Below are positions 8,911-17,361 of a stretch of DNA of 64,000 nucleotides, in pieces. Under the pieces are notes generated by a model that was not told where the DNA came from, did not search any database, and saw nothing but the letters and a program-made list of their open reading frames with translations. Source of the DNA: CALKJU01 sp046349355. Lineage in GTDB: Bacteria > Pseudomonadota > Alphaproteobacteria > Geminicoccales > Geminicoccaceae. The stretch is from positions 1 to 64,000 of the forward strand of contig JAXMCM010000024.1 in assembly GCA_046349355.1 (NCBI GenBank). Reading direction: 5' to 3'. Each line of letters begins with the position of its first letter. The stretch's first letter is position 1. The position numbers and the translations under genes were made by a program.

Positions 8911-10338
8911 TCAGAACTGGAAGTAGACGAAGGGCCGGTACTCGGCCGGCAGGAAAGCCAGCGCCAGGGCGGCGGTGGCGCCGAGCCCGCCGGCGAACAG
9001 CACGGGCGGGACCCGCTCGGCCATGCGCTCGGGCCGCAGCCAGCGCGACAGCACATGCAGGGCGGCGAGGATCGCCATCGTCAGTTTCCAGTCGAGCCCG
9101 AGCGGCTGCGTGCCGGGCGAGTCGAAGGTCAGCCAGGCCCGGGCGATCGGCAGCGACTGGCCGAGCTCGACCGCACGGAAGAAGATCCAGGCAAAGCAGG
9201 TCCACCAGAAGGTCAGGGCGATGCCGAGCAGCGCCCAGACCGCGCCGGTGACACCCTTGGGGTCCGGCCGCCCGAGCCGGGGCGACAGGAAGTCGCGGGC
9301 GGCGTGGTGCAGGGCCAGCGCCCCGCCGTGCATCGTCCCCCAGATGACGAAGTTCCACGACGCGCCGTGCCACAGGCCGCCCAGGACCATGGTGATCATC
9401 AGGTTGCGGTAGCGCATCAGCGGGCCGTGGCGGTTGCCGCCGAGCGGGATGTAGAGGTAGTCGCGCAGCCAGGTCGACAGGCTGATGTGCCAGCGGCGCC
9501 AGAACTCGCTGATGTTGCGCGACAGGTAGGGCCAGTCGAAGTTGGGCGGCAGGTAGAAGCCGAGCAGCCCGGCGCTGGCCAGCGCCATGTCGGTATAGCC
9601 CGAGAAGTCGCAGTAGATCTGCACGGCGTAGAGCAGCACCGCCCCGACGATGGCGTCGGCGGTGTAGGCCGCGGGATCGAGGAAGACCGGGTCGACGAAG
9701 GGCGAGATGTTGTCGGAGACGCAGGCCTTCTTGATGTAGCCGATCAGGAACAGGGTCAGGCAGGCGCGCACCCGGACGTCGGCGAAGCTGCGCATGCTGT
9801 CGAACTGCGGCAGGAACTGGCTGGCCCGCAGGATCGGCCCGGCCACCAGCTGCGGGAAGAAGGCGGCGAACAGCGCCACGTCGAGCAGGCTTTTGCGCGG
9901 CGCCAGCTCGCCCCGGTAGACGTCGATGACGTAGCTCAGCATGTGGAACGTGTAGAAGCTGATGCCGACCGGCAGGACGATGTTCAGCGTCGTCCAGCTG
10001 GCGGTGGCGCCGAACAGGTCGAGGAACTGAACCAGCGAATCAGCAAAAAAGTTGAAGTACTTGAAAAAGAACAGATTTCCTAGATTGACGACGAGCGCCA
10101 GCAGGACCAGGCGGTGCCGCGCCACCGGATCACGGGTATCGCCGAGCCGGGCGCCGACCCACCAGTCGACCAGGGTGATGCCGATCATCAGCAGCAGGAA
10201 GCGCCAGTCCCAGGCGCTGTAGAACAGGTAGCTGACGCCGAGCAGCCACAGCTTGCGCCCGCGGTTGCCCGGCAGCAGCCAGTAGACCGCGAACACGATC
10301 GCGAAGAACAGGAAGAAGCGGCCTTCGATGAAGAGCAT
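8911..10338 (-). CDS. MBOAT-family membrane O-acyltransferase (AlgI/DltB-like)
   Basis: 475-residue integral membrane protein with many hydrophobic helices. It carries the MBOAT core: NFDWPYLSRNISEFWRRWH, DYLYIPLGGNR, then GGLWHGASWNF (catalytic His) and GTMHG. AlgI-like members move acyl groups to exported polysaccharides, but the usual AlgJ/AlgX-type partner is absent here, so the acceptor is unknown. ATG 10338 is used. It is transcribed leftward into cobD with a 13 bp gap, inside an otherwise cobalamin-dedicated block, and is divergent from cbiX across 158 bp. Family is certain; function is not. Confidence 0.9.
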   Translation of the reverse strand: MLFIEGRFFLFFAIVFAVYWLLPGNRGRKLWLLGVSYLFYSAWDWRFLLLMIGITLVDWWVGARLGDTRDPVARHRLVLLALVVNLGNLFFFKYFNFFADSLVQFLDLFGATASWTTLNIVLPVGISFYTFHMLSYVIDVYRGELAPRKSLLDVALFAAFFPQLVAGPILRASQFLPQFDSMRSFADVRVRACLTLFLIGYIKKACVSDNISPFVDPVFLDPAAYTADAIVGAVLLYAVQIYCDFSGYTDMALASAGLLGFYLPPNFDWPYLSRNISEFWRRWHISLSTWLRDYLYIPLGGNRHGPLMRYRNLMITMVLGGLWHGASWNFVIWGTMHGGALALHHAARDFLSPRLGRPDPKGVTGAVWALLGIALTFWWTCFAWIFFRAVELGQSLPIARAWLTFDSPGTQPLGLDWKLTMAILAALHVLSRWLRPERMAERVPPVLFAGGLGATAALALAFLPAEYRPFVYFQF

Positions 10339-10496
10339 GGGGTCCCGGAGGCTGCGCCGGATCGGGCTGCGCGGCGGCGGCGCAAGCTAGCGACGGCCCA
10401 TGGGGCTGGCAACGCGGCAGCCCGAGGCGCTCGGCTTGTTCGCCCGCCGGGTGGCTGTTAAGGAAGCGTCGCATCTCCAGCCCCCGCAGGTCACCG

Positions 10497-11528
10497 ATGA
10501 GCGCTTTGGGAGTCATGGTGTGCGGCCACGGCAGCCGCGACGAGCAGGCCTGCCGCGAGTTCGCCCATGTCGTCGACCGGGTGCGCGAGCGCCTGCCGGG
10601 CTGGCCCGTCGAGATGGGCTATCTCGAGTTCGCCCGGCCGATCATCCGCGACGGCCTCGACCGGCTGCGCGAGCGCGGGGTGCGGCGGGTCCTGGCGGTG
10701 CCGGGCATGCTGTTCGCCGCCGGGCACGTGAAGAACGACGTGCCGTCGGTGCTGAACGCCTATGCCAAGCAGCACGGCCTGCGCATCGACATGGGCCGCG
10801 ACCTCGGCATCGACGGCAAGCTGCTGCAGGCGTCGCGCGACCGGATCGAGGCGGCGCTGGCCGCGGCCGGCGACGGGATCGCCCGCGAGGACACCTGCCT
10901 CGTCGTCATCGGCCGGGGCACCTCGGACAGCGACGCCAACGGCAACGTCGCCAAGGTGACGCGGATGCTGTGGGAGGGCATGGGCTTCGGCCATGCCGAG
11001 TACGGCTATTCCGGCGTGGCGCACCCGCGGACCGAGGTGGCGGTCGAGCGGGCGACGCGGCTGGGCTTCCGCCGGATCCTGGTGTTTCCCTACTTCCTGT
11101 TCACCGGCGTGCTGGTGCGGCGGATCTACGAGGCGACCCGCGAGGTCGCCGCGCGCCACCCCGAGGTCGAGGTCGTCGAGGCCGGCTACCTCAACGACCA
11201 TCCGCTGGTGGTCGAGAGCTTCGTCGAGCGCATCCTCGGCGTGCTCGAGGGCGACACGGCGATGAACTGCTCGCTGTGCAAGTACCGCACGCAGATCCTC
11301 GGCTTCGAGGGCGACCTCGGCGCCCCGCAGGAAAGCCACCACCACCACGTCGAGGGCATCGGCACCGACGCCGACCACCATCACGACCATCACCACCACC
11401 ATCATCACCACCACGGGCACGGGCACGGGCACGGGCACGGGCACGGCCATCACCACCACCATCACGGCCACGACCATCACCACCCGCACCCGCACGACGA
11501 CGGGAAGGTCGACGCGGCGGCGGAGTGA
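10497..11528 (+). CDS. cbiX: CbiX-type sirohydrochlorin cobaltochelatase with long histidine-rich tail
   Basis: ATP-independent class-II chelatase that inserts cobalt into sirohydrochlorin (early insertion). The 343-residue protein has an N-terminal chelatase half (VMVCGHGSRDEQ, residues 7-18) and a second half with FPYFLFTGVLVRRI and LNDHPLVVESF, so it is the long two-domain CbiX. A CSLCKYR cysteine pair precedes a tail from about residue 281 that holds about 33 histidines, including a run of nine and a GH-repeat. Such tails bind metal and probably store or deliver cobalt. ATG 10497 is the start. It opens the rightward cobH-L-I-GJ-M run. Confidence 0.92.
   Translation: MSALGVMVCGHGSRDEQACREFAHVVDRVRERLPGWPVEMGYLEFARPIIRDGLDRLRERGVRRVLAVPGMLFAAGHVKNDVPSVLNAYAKQHGLRIDMGRDLGIDGKLLQASRDRIEAALAAAGDGIAREDTCLVVIGRGTSDSDANGNVAKVTRMLWEGMGFGHAEYGYSGVAHPRTEVAVERATRLGFRRILVFPYFLFTGVLVRRIYEATREVAARHPEVEVVEAGYLNDHPLVVESFVERILGVLEGDTAMNCSLCKYRTQILGFEGDLGAPQESHHHHVEGIGTDADHHHDHHHHHHHHHGHGHGHGHGHGHHHHHHGHDHHHPHPHDDGKVDAAAE
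11415..11444 (+). repeat. Tandem GGGCAC hexamer, five copies, inside cbiX
   Basis: Five uninterrupted GGGCAC units encode a Gly-His dipeptide repeat in the metal-binding tail of the CbiX protein, flanked by long CAC/CAT histidine runs. The repeat is exact at DNA level, so slippage-driven length change between strains is plausible. Confidence 0.9.
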
Positions 11529-11540
11529 GGGGCGCCGCCC

Positions 11541-12173
11541 TTGAGCGCCCTCGCCTACATCCGCGATCCGCAGGAGATCACGCGGGCCTCGTTCGCGATG
11601 ATCGCGCGGGAAGCCGGCCTCGACCGGCTGCCGCCCGAGCGGCGGGCCATCGCCGGCCGCGTCGTGCACGGCTGCGGCATGGCCGAGGTCGCGGGGCTGC
11701 TGGCATGGCGGGGCGATCCCGATGCGGCCGGCCGCCGGGCGCTGGCAGCCGGGGCGCCGGTGCTCACGGACAGCCGGATGGTCGCCGCCGGCATCTCGGC
11801 GCCGGCCGGCGTCGCGGCACCGCGGGTGGTCTGCCGGCTGGGCGCTGCCGATCTCGCGGCAACGGCCGAGTCCAGCGGGATCTCCCGGTCGGCGGCGGCG
11901 GTCGACCTCTGGCGTCCGGACCTTGCCGGTGCGGTCGTGGCGATCGGCAACGCGCCGACGGCGCTGTTCCGGCTGCTGGAGCGGCTGACGGAGTGGCCGG
12001 AACGGCCGGCCGTGATCCTCGCCTTCCCGGTGGGCTTCGTCGGTGCCGCCGAAAGCAAGCAGGCGCTGATCGACAGCGGGCTCGACGTGCCCTTCGTGAC
12101 CCTGCCCGGGCGGCTGGGCGGCAGCGCCATGGCGGCGTCGGCGGTCAACGCCCTGCTGCGGGGCGCCCCGTGA
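11541..12173 (+). CDS. cobH: Precorrin-8X methylmutase
   Basis: Moves the C-11 methyl group to C-12, giving hydrogenobyrinic acid. 210 residues matches the family. The N-terminus YIRDPQEITRASFAMI and VHGCGMAEVA (catalytic His about residue 37) are diagnostic, as is VLTDSRMVAAGI. It starts at TTG 11541, 12 bp after cbiX. Its TGA overlaps the GTG start of cobL, so the two are coupled. The CbiC name of the cobalt pathway covers the same fold; the cofactor state cannot be told from sequence. Confidence 0.95.
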   Translation: MSALAYIRDPQEITRASFAMIAREAGLDRLPPERRAIAGRVVHGCGMAEVAGLLAWRGDPDAAGRRALAAGAPVLTDSRMVAAGISAPAGVAAPRVVCRLGAADLAATAESSGISRSAAAVDLWRPDLAGAVVAIGNAPTALFRLLERLTEWPERPAVILAFPVGFVGAAESKQALIDSGLDVPFVTLPGRLGGSAMAASAVNALLRGAP

Positions 12174-13372
12174 GCGGGCCGTGGCTCGACGTCGTCGGCA
12201 TCGGCGAGGACGGGATCGCCGGCCTCGGGCCCGCGGCACGCGAGGCGCTGGGCCGGGCCGAGCTGGTCATCGGCGGGCGGCGGCATCTCGCCATGCTGCC
12301 CGAGGACGGCAGGCCGCGGCTGGCCTGGGACTCGCCGCTGGCCGCGACGCTGGAGCGGATCGCGGCCGAGGCGGGACGACCCTGCGCGGTGCTGGCGACC
12401 GGCGATCCCTCCTGGTTCGGCGTGGCGCGGCTGCTGCGCCAGCGCTTCGGCGAGCCGGCGATCCGGGTCCATCCGGGCATCTCCGCCTTCGCGCTCGCCG
12501 CGGCGCGGATGGGCTGGTCGCTCGAGGGCTGCACCTGCACGACCGTCCACGGCCGCCCGCTGGACGGGCTGCGCCGCCATCTCGTGCCGGGTGCCCGGGT
12601 GCTGGTGCTGAGCGAGGACGGTGCCACGCCGGACCGGATCGCCGCGATCCTCGCCGGGCTGGCGCCGGAGGCGACCATGACCGTGCTGGAGCGGCTGGGC
12701 GGCCCGGCCGAGCGGATCGTCGGCGCCGAGGGACGGCCGTTCGCCGATCTCAACACGGTGGCGATCGATCTGACGGGGTGCCGGACGGCAGCACCGCCAA
12801 CGCTGCCGGGCCTGCCGGACGATGCGTTCGAGCATGACGGGCAGCTGACCAAGCAGGAGGCCCGGGCGCTGGCGCTGGCGCGGCTGGAGCCGGCGGCGGG
12901 ACAGCTGCTGTGGGACATCGGCGCCGGCTGCGGCTCGATCGCCATCGAGTGGTCGCGGGCGGCCACCGGTGCGCGGGCCATCGCCGTGGAACGCGATGCG
13001 ACGCGGGCGGCGATGCTGGCTCGCAATGCCGCCAGGCTCGGCGTGCCCGAGATCATGGTGGTGCAGGACAGCGCGCCGGGCTGCCTCGGCGGGTTCGAGG
13101 CGCCGGACGCGGTGTTCGTCGGCGGCGGCGGGCGCGATCCGGTCGTGCTGGAGAAGGCCTGGGCGGCGCTGCGGCCGGACGGGCGGCTGGTGGCGCACGC
13201 GGTGACGCTGGAGAGCGAGCGGACGCTGCTCGCGTTCCATGCCGGGCATGGCGGTGACCTGTCGCGCTTGGCCGTGCACCGGGCCGAGCCGGTGGGCGGG
13301 CTGCTCGGCTGGCGGCCGCTGATGCCGGTCACCCAGCTGGTGGCGAGGAAGCCATGCGCACCGGCCGCCTGA
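12170..13372 (+). CDS. cobL: Precorrin-6Y C5,15-methyltransferase (decarboxylating), CbiE-CbiT fusion
   Basis: Methylates C-5 and C-15 and removes the C-12 acetate carboxyl of precorrin-6B. The GTG at 12170 overlaps the cobH stop by 4 bp and gives 400 residues, the usual CobL length. The N-terminal half (about 1-200) is a tetrapyrrole methylase starting LDVVGIGEDG with the ATGDPSWFG loop near residue 78. The C-terminal half is CbiT, with the SAM-binding WDIGAGCGSIAIEW around residue 246 and FVGGGG later. The tail overlaps cobI by 19 bp. Confidence 0.95.
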   Translation: MSGPWLDVVGIGEDGIAGLGPAAREALGRAELVIGGRRHLAMLPEDGRPRLAWDSPLAATLERIAAEAGRPCAVLATGDPSWFGVARLLRQRFGEPAIRVHPGISAFALAAARMGWSLEGCTCTTVHGRPLDGLRRHLVPGARVLVLSEDGATPDRIAAILAGLAPEATMTVLERLGGPAERIVGAEGRPFADLNTVAIDLTGCRTAAPPTLPGLPDDAFEHDGQLTKQEARALALARLEPAAGQLLWDIGAGCGSIAIEWSRAATGARAIAVERDATRAAMLARNAARLGVPEIMVVQDSAPGCLGGFEAPDAVFVGGGGRDPVVLEKAWAALRPDGRLVAHAVTLESERTLLAFHAGHGGDLSRLAVHRAEPVGGLLGWRPLMPVTQLVARKPCAPAA

Positions 13373-14058
13373 CCGGGATCGGCGTCGGCCCGGGCGACCC
13401 CGAGCTGCTGACGCTCAAGGCCGTGCGGGTGCTGGAGAAGACCAGCGTCGTCGCCTTCATCAGCGCGCGCGGCCGGGCCAGCCGGGCGAAGCAGATCGTG
13501 GCGGCGCACCTGAAGCCGGGCACCCGCGAGCTGGCCTTCGCCATGCCGATGACCGGCGATCCCGACGAGACGGCACCGATCTACGACGTCATGGCGACGG
13601 CGATCGGCGCCGAGCTCGAGGCGGGCCGCGACGTCGTCTTCCTGTGCGAGGGCGACCCGCTGTTCTACGGCTCGTTCGCCTACCTGCTGGAGCGGATGCG
13701 GGGCCGCTATCCCTGCGCCGCCGTCCCCGGGATCTCGGCGCCGATGGCGGCGGCCTCGGCGGCGCTGCGGCCGATCGCCAGCCGCGAGGCACCGCTCGCC
13801 GTGCTGCCGGCGACGCTGCCGGAGGCGCGGCTGGAGCAGCTCGCCCGATCCTCGCCGCAGGTGGTGGTGATCAAGGTCGGCCGGCACATCGCCAAGGTCC
13901 GCGCGGTGCTGCGCGCCACCGGGCTGCTCGACGACGCGACGCTGGTCGAGGACGTCGGCAATGCCGGCGAGCGGGTACGCCGGCTGGCCGACGTGCCGGA
14001 CGAGATCGTCGGCTACTTCTCGCTGGTCCTGGCGCGGCGGACCGAGCCCAAGGCATGA
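13354..14058 (+). CDS. cobI: Precorrin-2 C20-methyltransferase
   Basis: SAM-dependent methylase that converts precorrin-2 to precorrin-3A. 234 residues. Class-III methylase marks are GIGVGPGDPELLTLKAVRVL at the N-terminus, CEGDPLFYGSFAYL near residue 97 and VPGISAPMAAA near residue 124. ATG 13354 lies inside the cobL tail, and the stop overlaps the next ATG (ATGA), so it sits in a tightly coupled array with cobL and cbiG-cobJ. Confidence 0.95.
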   Translation: MRTGRLTGIGVGPGDPELLTLKAVRVLEKTSVVAFISARGRASRAKQIVAAHLKPGTRELAFAMPMTGDPDETAPIYDVMATAIGAELEAGRDVVFLCEGDPLFYGSFAYLLERMRGRYPCAAVPGISAPMAAASAALRPIASREAPLAVLPATLPEARLEQLARSSPQVVVIKVGRHIAKVRAVLRATGLLDDATLVEDVGNAGERVRRLADVPDEIVGYFSLVLARRTEPKA

Positions 14059-15854
14059 GCGAGGAGATCGCCGTCGTGGTGCTGGGCGCCCGCTCGGCCG
14101 GGCTGGCACGACGCGTCGCCGACGCGCTGCCGGGATCGCTCGTGCATGCCCCCGACTGTGCCGCCTGCGACGCCGACCGGCGGTTCGCCAAGGCCACCGC
14201 CCACATCGCCGGCCTGTTCGCCGCGGGCACGCCGGTGGTCGGGATCTGTGCTGCCGGCATCCTGATCCGGGCGGTGGGCCCGCTGCTCGCCGACAAGGGC
14301 CGCGAGCCGCCGGTGGTCGCGGTGGCCGAGGACGCCAGCGCCGTCGTGCCGCTGCTGGGCGGCCACCGCGGCGCCAACGCGCTGGCGGCGACGATCGCCG
14401 CAGCGCTGGATGTGCGGGCGGCGCTGACGACCGCCGGCGACCTCGCCTTCGGCGTGGCGCTCGACGCACCGCCGCCGGGCTGGAGGCTGGCCGAGCCGGC
14501 GCTGGCGAAGCCGCTGATGGCCCGGCTGCTCGACGGGGCTCCGGTCCGGATCGAGGTGGAGGCCGGCGGGCGGTGCTGGCTGGATGCCGCCGAGTTGCCG
14601 CGACAGGACGATGCGCGGCTCTCGATCCTCGTGACGGCGCGGGACGTGCCGGCGACGCCCGAGCGGATGGTGGTGCATCCGCAGGTGCTGGCGCTGGGTG
14701 TCGGCTGCGAGCGGAACGCGCCGCCCGAGGCCCTGGCGGCCCTGGTCGAGGCGACGCTGGCGGAGGCGGGACTGGCGGCCGGGGCCGTGGCCTGCGTCGT
14801 GTCGCTGGACCTGAAGGCGGCGGAGCCGGCGGTGCACGCGCTGGCCGCACGGCTGGACCGGCCGGCGCGATTCTTCACCGCCGACGCGCTGAAGGCCGAG
14901 ACCCCTCGCCTCGCCAACCCGTCGCCAACGGTGCTGGCGGCGACCGGGACGCCGGGCGTCGCCGAGGCGGCGGCGCTGCGGGCAGCCGGACCGGAAGGGC
15001 GGCTGGTGGTGCCCAAGCGCAAGGGCCAAGGCTGTACCTGTGCGGTGGCGCTGGCACCCGTGCCGATCGATCCGGAGGCGGTCGGCCGGGCGCGCGGGCT
15101 GCTGTCGGTCGTGGGTATCGGCCCGGGCGATCCGGCGACGCGGACCCCGGCCGTCGAGGCGCGGCTGCGGCAGGCCGACGAGCTGGTCGGCTACGGGCTC
15201 TACCTCGACCTCGTGGCGGACCTCGGGCTGCGGGCCCTGCGCAGCGCCTACCCGCTCGGCGACGAGACGGCGCGCTGCCGCCACGCGCTGGAACGGGCGG
15301 CGGCGGGACGGCGCGTGGCGCTGGTCTGCTCGGGCGATGCCGGCATCTACGCGATGGCGGCGCTGGTGGTGGAGCTGCTGGCGTCGAGCGACGATCCGGG
15401 CTGGCAGCGGGTCGAGGTCGAGGTGCTGCCGGGTGTCTCCGCGTTCCAGGCGGCCGCGGCCCGGGTCGGCGGGGCCATCGGCCACGACTTCTGCTGCGTC
15501 TCGCTGTCGGACCTGCTGACGCCCTGGCCGGTGATCGAGCGGCGGCTCGAGGCGGCGGCCGCCGGCGACTTCGTCTTGGCGCTCTACAACCCGGTGTCGC
15601 AGCGGCGGCGCACGGCGCTGCCGGCGGCGCGCCAGAGCCTGCTGCGGCACCGGCCGGCAGCGACGCCGGTGGTGCTCGCCCGCAACCTCGGCCGGCCGGA
15701 GGAGCAGGTGCGGATCGTGACCCTGGCCGAGCTCGAGACCGACATGGTCGACATGCTGACGCTGGTCCTGGTCGGCAACGCGGCGAGCCGGCTGGTGCCG
15801 CGCCTCGACGGTCGCGACCTCGTCCTCACCCCGCGCGGCTATCCAGTGACATGA
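14055..15854 (+). CDS. cobJ: CbiG - CobJ fusion: lactone-opening protein plus precorrin-3B C17-methyltransferase
   Basis: 599-residue bifunctional protein. Residues 1 to about 340 are CbiG-like, with GICAAGILIRAVGP and LGGHRGANALAA in the middle domain and a CobE-like C-terminal part (LALGVGCERNAP ... KRKGQGCTCAVA). From about residue 348 a class-III methylase follows: VVGIGPGDPATRTP, CSGDAGIYAMA, VLPGVSAFQAAAARVG, LYNPVSQRR. CobJ performs ring contraction and C-17 methylation. CbiG opens the lactone in the cobalt-early pathway, and its presence beside cobN is a mixed signature. ATG 14055 overlaps the cobI stop; the stop overlaps cobM. Confidence 0.92.
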   Translation: MSEEIAVVVLGARSAGLARRVADALPGSLVHAPDCAACDADRRFAKATAHIAGLFAAGTPVVGICAAGILIRAVGPLLADKGREPPVVAVAEDASAVVPLLGGHRGANALAATIAAALDVRAALTTAGDLAFGVALDAPPPGWRLAEPALAKPLMARLLDGAPVRIEVEAGGRCWLDAAELPRQDDARLSILVTARDVPATPERMVVHPQVLALGVGCERNAPPEALAALVEATLAEAGLAAGAVACVVSLDLKAAEPAVHALAARLDRPARFFTADALKAETPRLANPSPTVLAATGTPGVAEAAALRAAGPEGRLVVPKRKGQGCTCAVALAPVPIDPEAVGRARGLLSVVGIGPGDPATRTPAVEARLRQADELVGYGLYLDLVADLGLRALRSAYPLGDETARCRHALERAAAGRRVALVCSGDAGIYAMAALVVELLASSDDPGWQRVEVEVLPGVSAFQAAAARVGGAIGHDFCCVSLSDLLTPWPVIERRLEAAAAGDFVLALYNPVSQRRRTALPAARQSLLRHRPAATPVVLARNLGRPEEQVRIVTLAELETDMVDMLTLVLVGNAASRLVPRLDGRDLVLTPRGYPVT

Positions 15855-16624
15855 CCGTCCACTTCATCGGCGCCGGGCCCGGCGCGCCCGACCTCATCAC
15901 CGTACGGGGCCTGAACCTGATCCGGCGCTGCCCGGTGATCCTCTACGCCGGCTCGCTGGTGCCGCGCGAGGTGCTGGCCGAGGCGGACGCGGGTGCGGAG
16001 GTGATCGACACGGCACCGCTGCACCTCGACGAGATCGTCGCGCGCATCGAGCAAGCGCACGCCGCCGGGCATGACGTGGCGCGGGTCCACTCGGGCGATC
16101 CGTCGCTGTACGGCGCCATCGCCGAGCAGATCCGGCGGCTGGATGCGCTGGGCATCGCCTGGACGATCACGCCGGGAGTGCCGGCCTATGCCGCGGCGGC
16201 GGCCGAACTCGGCCTCGAGCTCACCCTGCCCGACGTCAGCCAGAGCGTCGTGCTGACCCGGACGTCGGTGCGCGCCTCGGCGATGCCGGCGGGCGAGGAC
16301 CTCGTCGCCTTCGCCCGCAGCGGGGCGACGCTGGCGATCCACCTGTCGATCAACAACCTCGCGAAGATCGTCCGCGAGCTGACGCCGGTCTATGGCGCGG
16401 ACGGGCCGGTGGCGGTGATCTACCGGGCGAGCTGGCCGGATCAGCTGATCCTGCGCGGCACGCTGCGGACGATCCGCGCACAGGTGAAGGCGGCCGGCAT
16501 CACCCGCACGGCGCTGATCCTGACCGGACCGGCGCTGGGCGCCGCGGCGTTCACCGACAGCCGGCTCTACGCCGCCGACCACACTCACGTGCTGCGGTCG
16601 GGATCCCGCTCGCCGAGCAGCTGA
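15851..16624 (+). CDS. cobM: Precorrin-4 C11-methyltransferase
   Basis: Methylates C-11 of precorrin-4. The ATG at 15851 overlaps the cobJ stop (ATGA) and gives 257 residues, the family norm. Motifs are FIGAGPGAPDLITVRG at the start, ILYAGSLVP, HSGDPSLYGAIAEQ around residue 80 and ITPGVPAYAAAAAELG around residue 110. It is the last gene of the rightward run; its 3' end overlaps the convergent cobK by 40 bp. Confidence 0.96.
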   Translation: MTVHFIGAGPGAPDLITVRGLNLIRRCPVILYAGSLVPREVLAEADAGAEVIDTAPLHLDEIVARIEQAHAAGHDVARVHSGDPSLYGAIAEQIRRLDALGIAWTITPGVPAYAAAAAELGLELTLPDVSQSVVLTRTSVRASAMPAGEDLVAFARSGATLAIHLSINNLAKIVRELTPVYGADGPVAVIYRASWPDQLILRGTLRTIRAQVKAAGITRTALILTGPALGAAAFTDSRLYAADHTHVLRSGSRSPSS

Positions 16625-17361
16625 TCGAGCCAGGCGACGGCCTCGTCGGCCCGGTGCACCAGGGGTCCCGGCGGCGGATCGGGGCGGCGCAGCAGCACCA
16701 CCGGCAGCTTCATCGCCCGGGCCGCCTCGATCTTGGCGAACACCGAGCTGCCGCCGCTCGCCTTGCTGACGATCACGTCGATGCGGTGGCCGTCGAGGAG
16801 CTCCTGCTCGTCGGCCAGGCGGAAGGGACCCTTGCCGGCGATGCAGCGGACGTTCTCCGGCATGTCGCCGAGCCGCTCGACGCTGCGGACGAGGAACCAG
16901 TGGTCGGGATAGGCCTCGAACAGGGCGGCCGGCACGCGGCCGACGGCGACGAAGATGCGCCGGCCGCGGGCCGCCGCCTCGGCCATCGCCGCTTCGATGT
17001 CCTTGACCTCGATCCAGGTGTCGTCGGCCTGCCGGACCCAGGGAGCGCGGTCGTAGCGCAGCCGCGGGACGCCGAGCGCCGCGCAGGCCCGGCGGGCGTT
17101 GCGGCTGATCAGCTCGGCATAGGGGTGGGTCGCATCGACGACGGCGACCGGACGCAGCTCGGACAGGTAGGCGGCGAGCCCGTCGGCACCGCCGAAGCCG
17201 CCGGTCCGCACCTCGCCGGCCGGCAGCTCTGGCTCGCTGGTCCGCCCGGCGAGCGAGGACACCACCTCGAGGTCTGCGCGCCGGGCCAGCAGGTCGGCAA
17301 GGCGACGGGCCTCGCCGGTCCCGCCGAGGATCAGGATTGTCTTGCGGCCCTCACCAGCCAT
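16585..17361 (-). CDS. cobK: Precorrin-6A reductase
   Basis: NADPH-dependent reduction of precorrin-6A to dihydroprecorrin-6A. The ATG at 17361 gives 258 residues, with the nucleotide-binding ILILGGTGEARRLADLL directly after it. DATHPYAELISRNARRAC near residue 80 is the family signature. Open frame continues upstream into cbiD and is not used. The start overlaps the cbiD stop by 11 bp, so cbiD-cobK form a two-gene leftward operon. Confidence 0.95.
   Translation of the reverse strand: MAGEGRKTILILGGTGEARRLADLLARRADLEVVSSLAGRTSEPELPAGEVRTGGFGGADGLAAYLSELRPVAVVDATHPYAELISRNARRACAALGVPRLRYDRAPWVRQADDTWIEVKDIEAAMAEAAARGRRIFVAVGRVPAALFEAYPDHWFLVRSVERLGDMPENVRCIAGKGPFRLADEQELLDGHRIDVIVSKASGGSSVFAKIEAARAMKLPVVLLRRPDPPPGPLVHRADEAVAWLDQLLGERDPDRST

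Noticed and set aside
11338..11525. Poly-histidine region as an artefact
   Set aside because: It is in frame, uses mixed His codons, and histidine tails are known in CbiX and related metal proteins.
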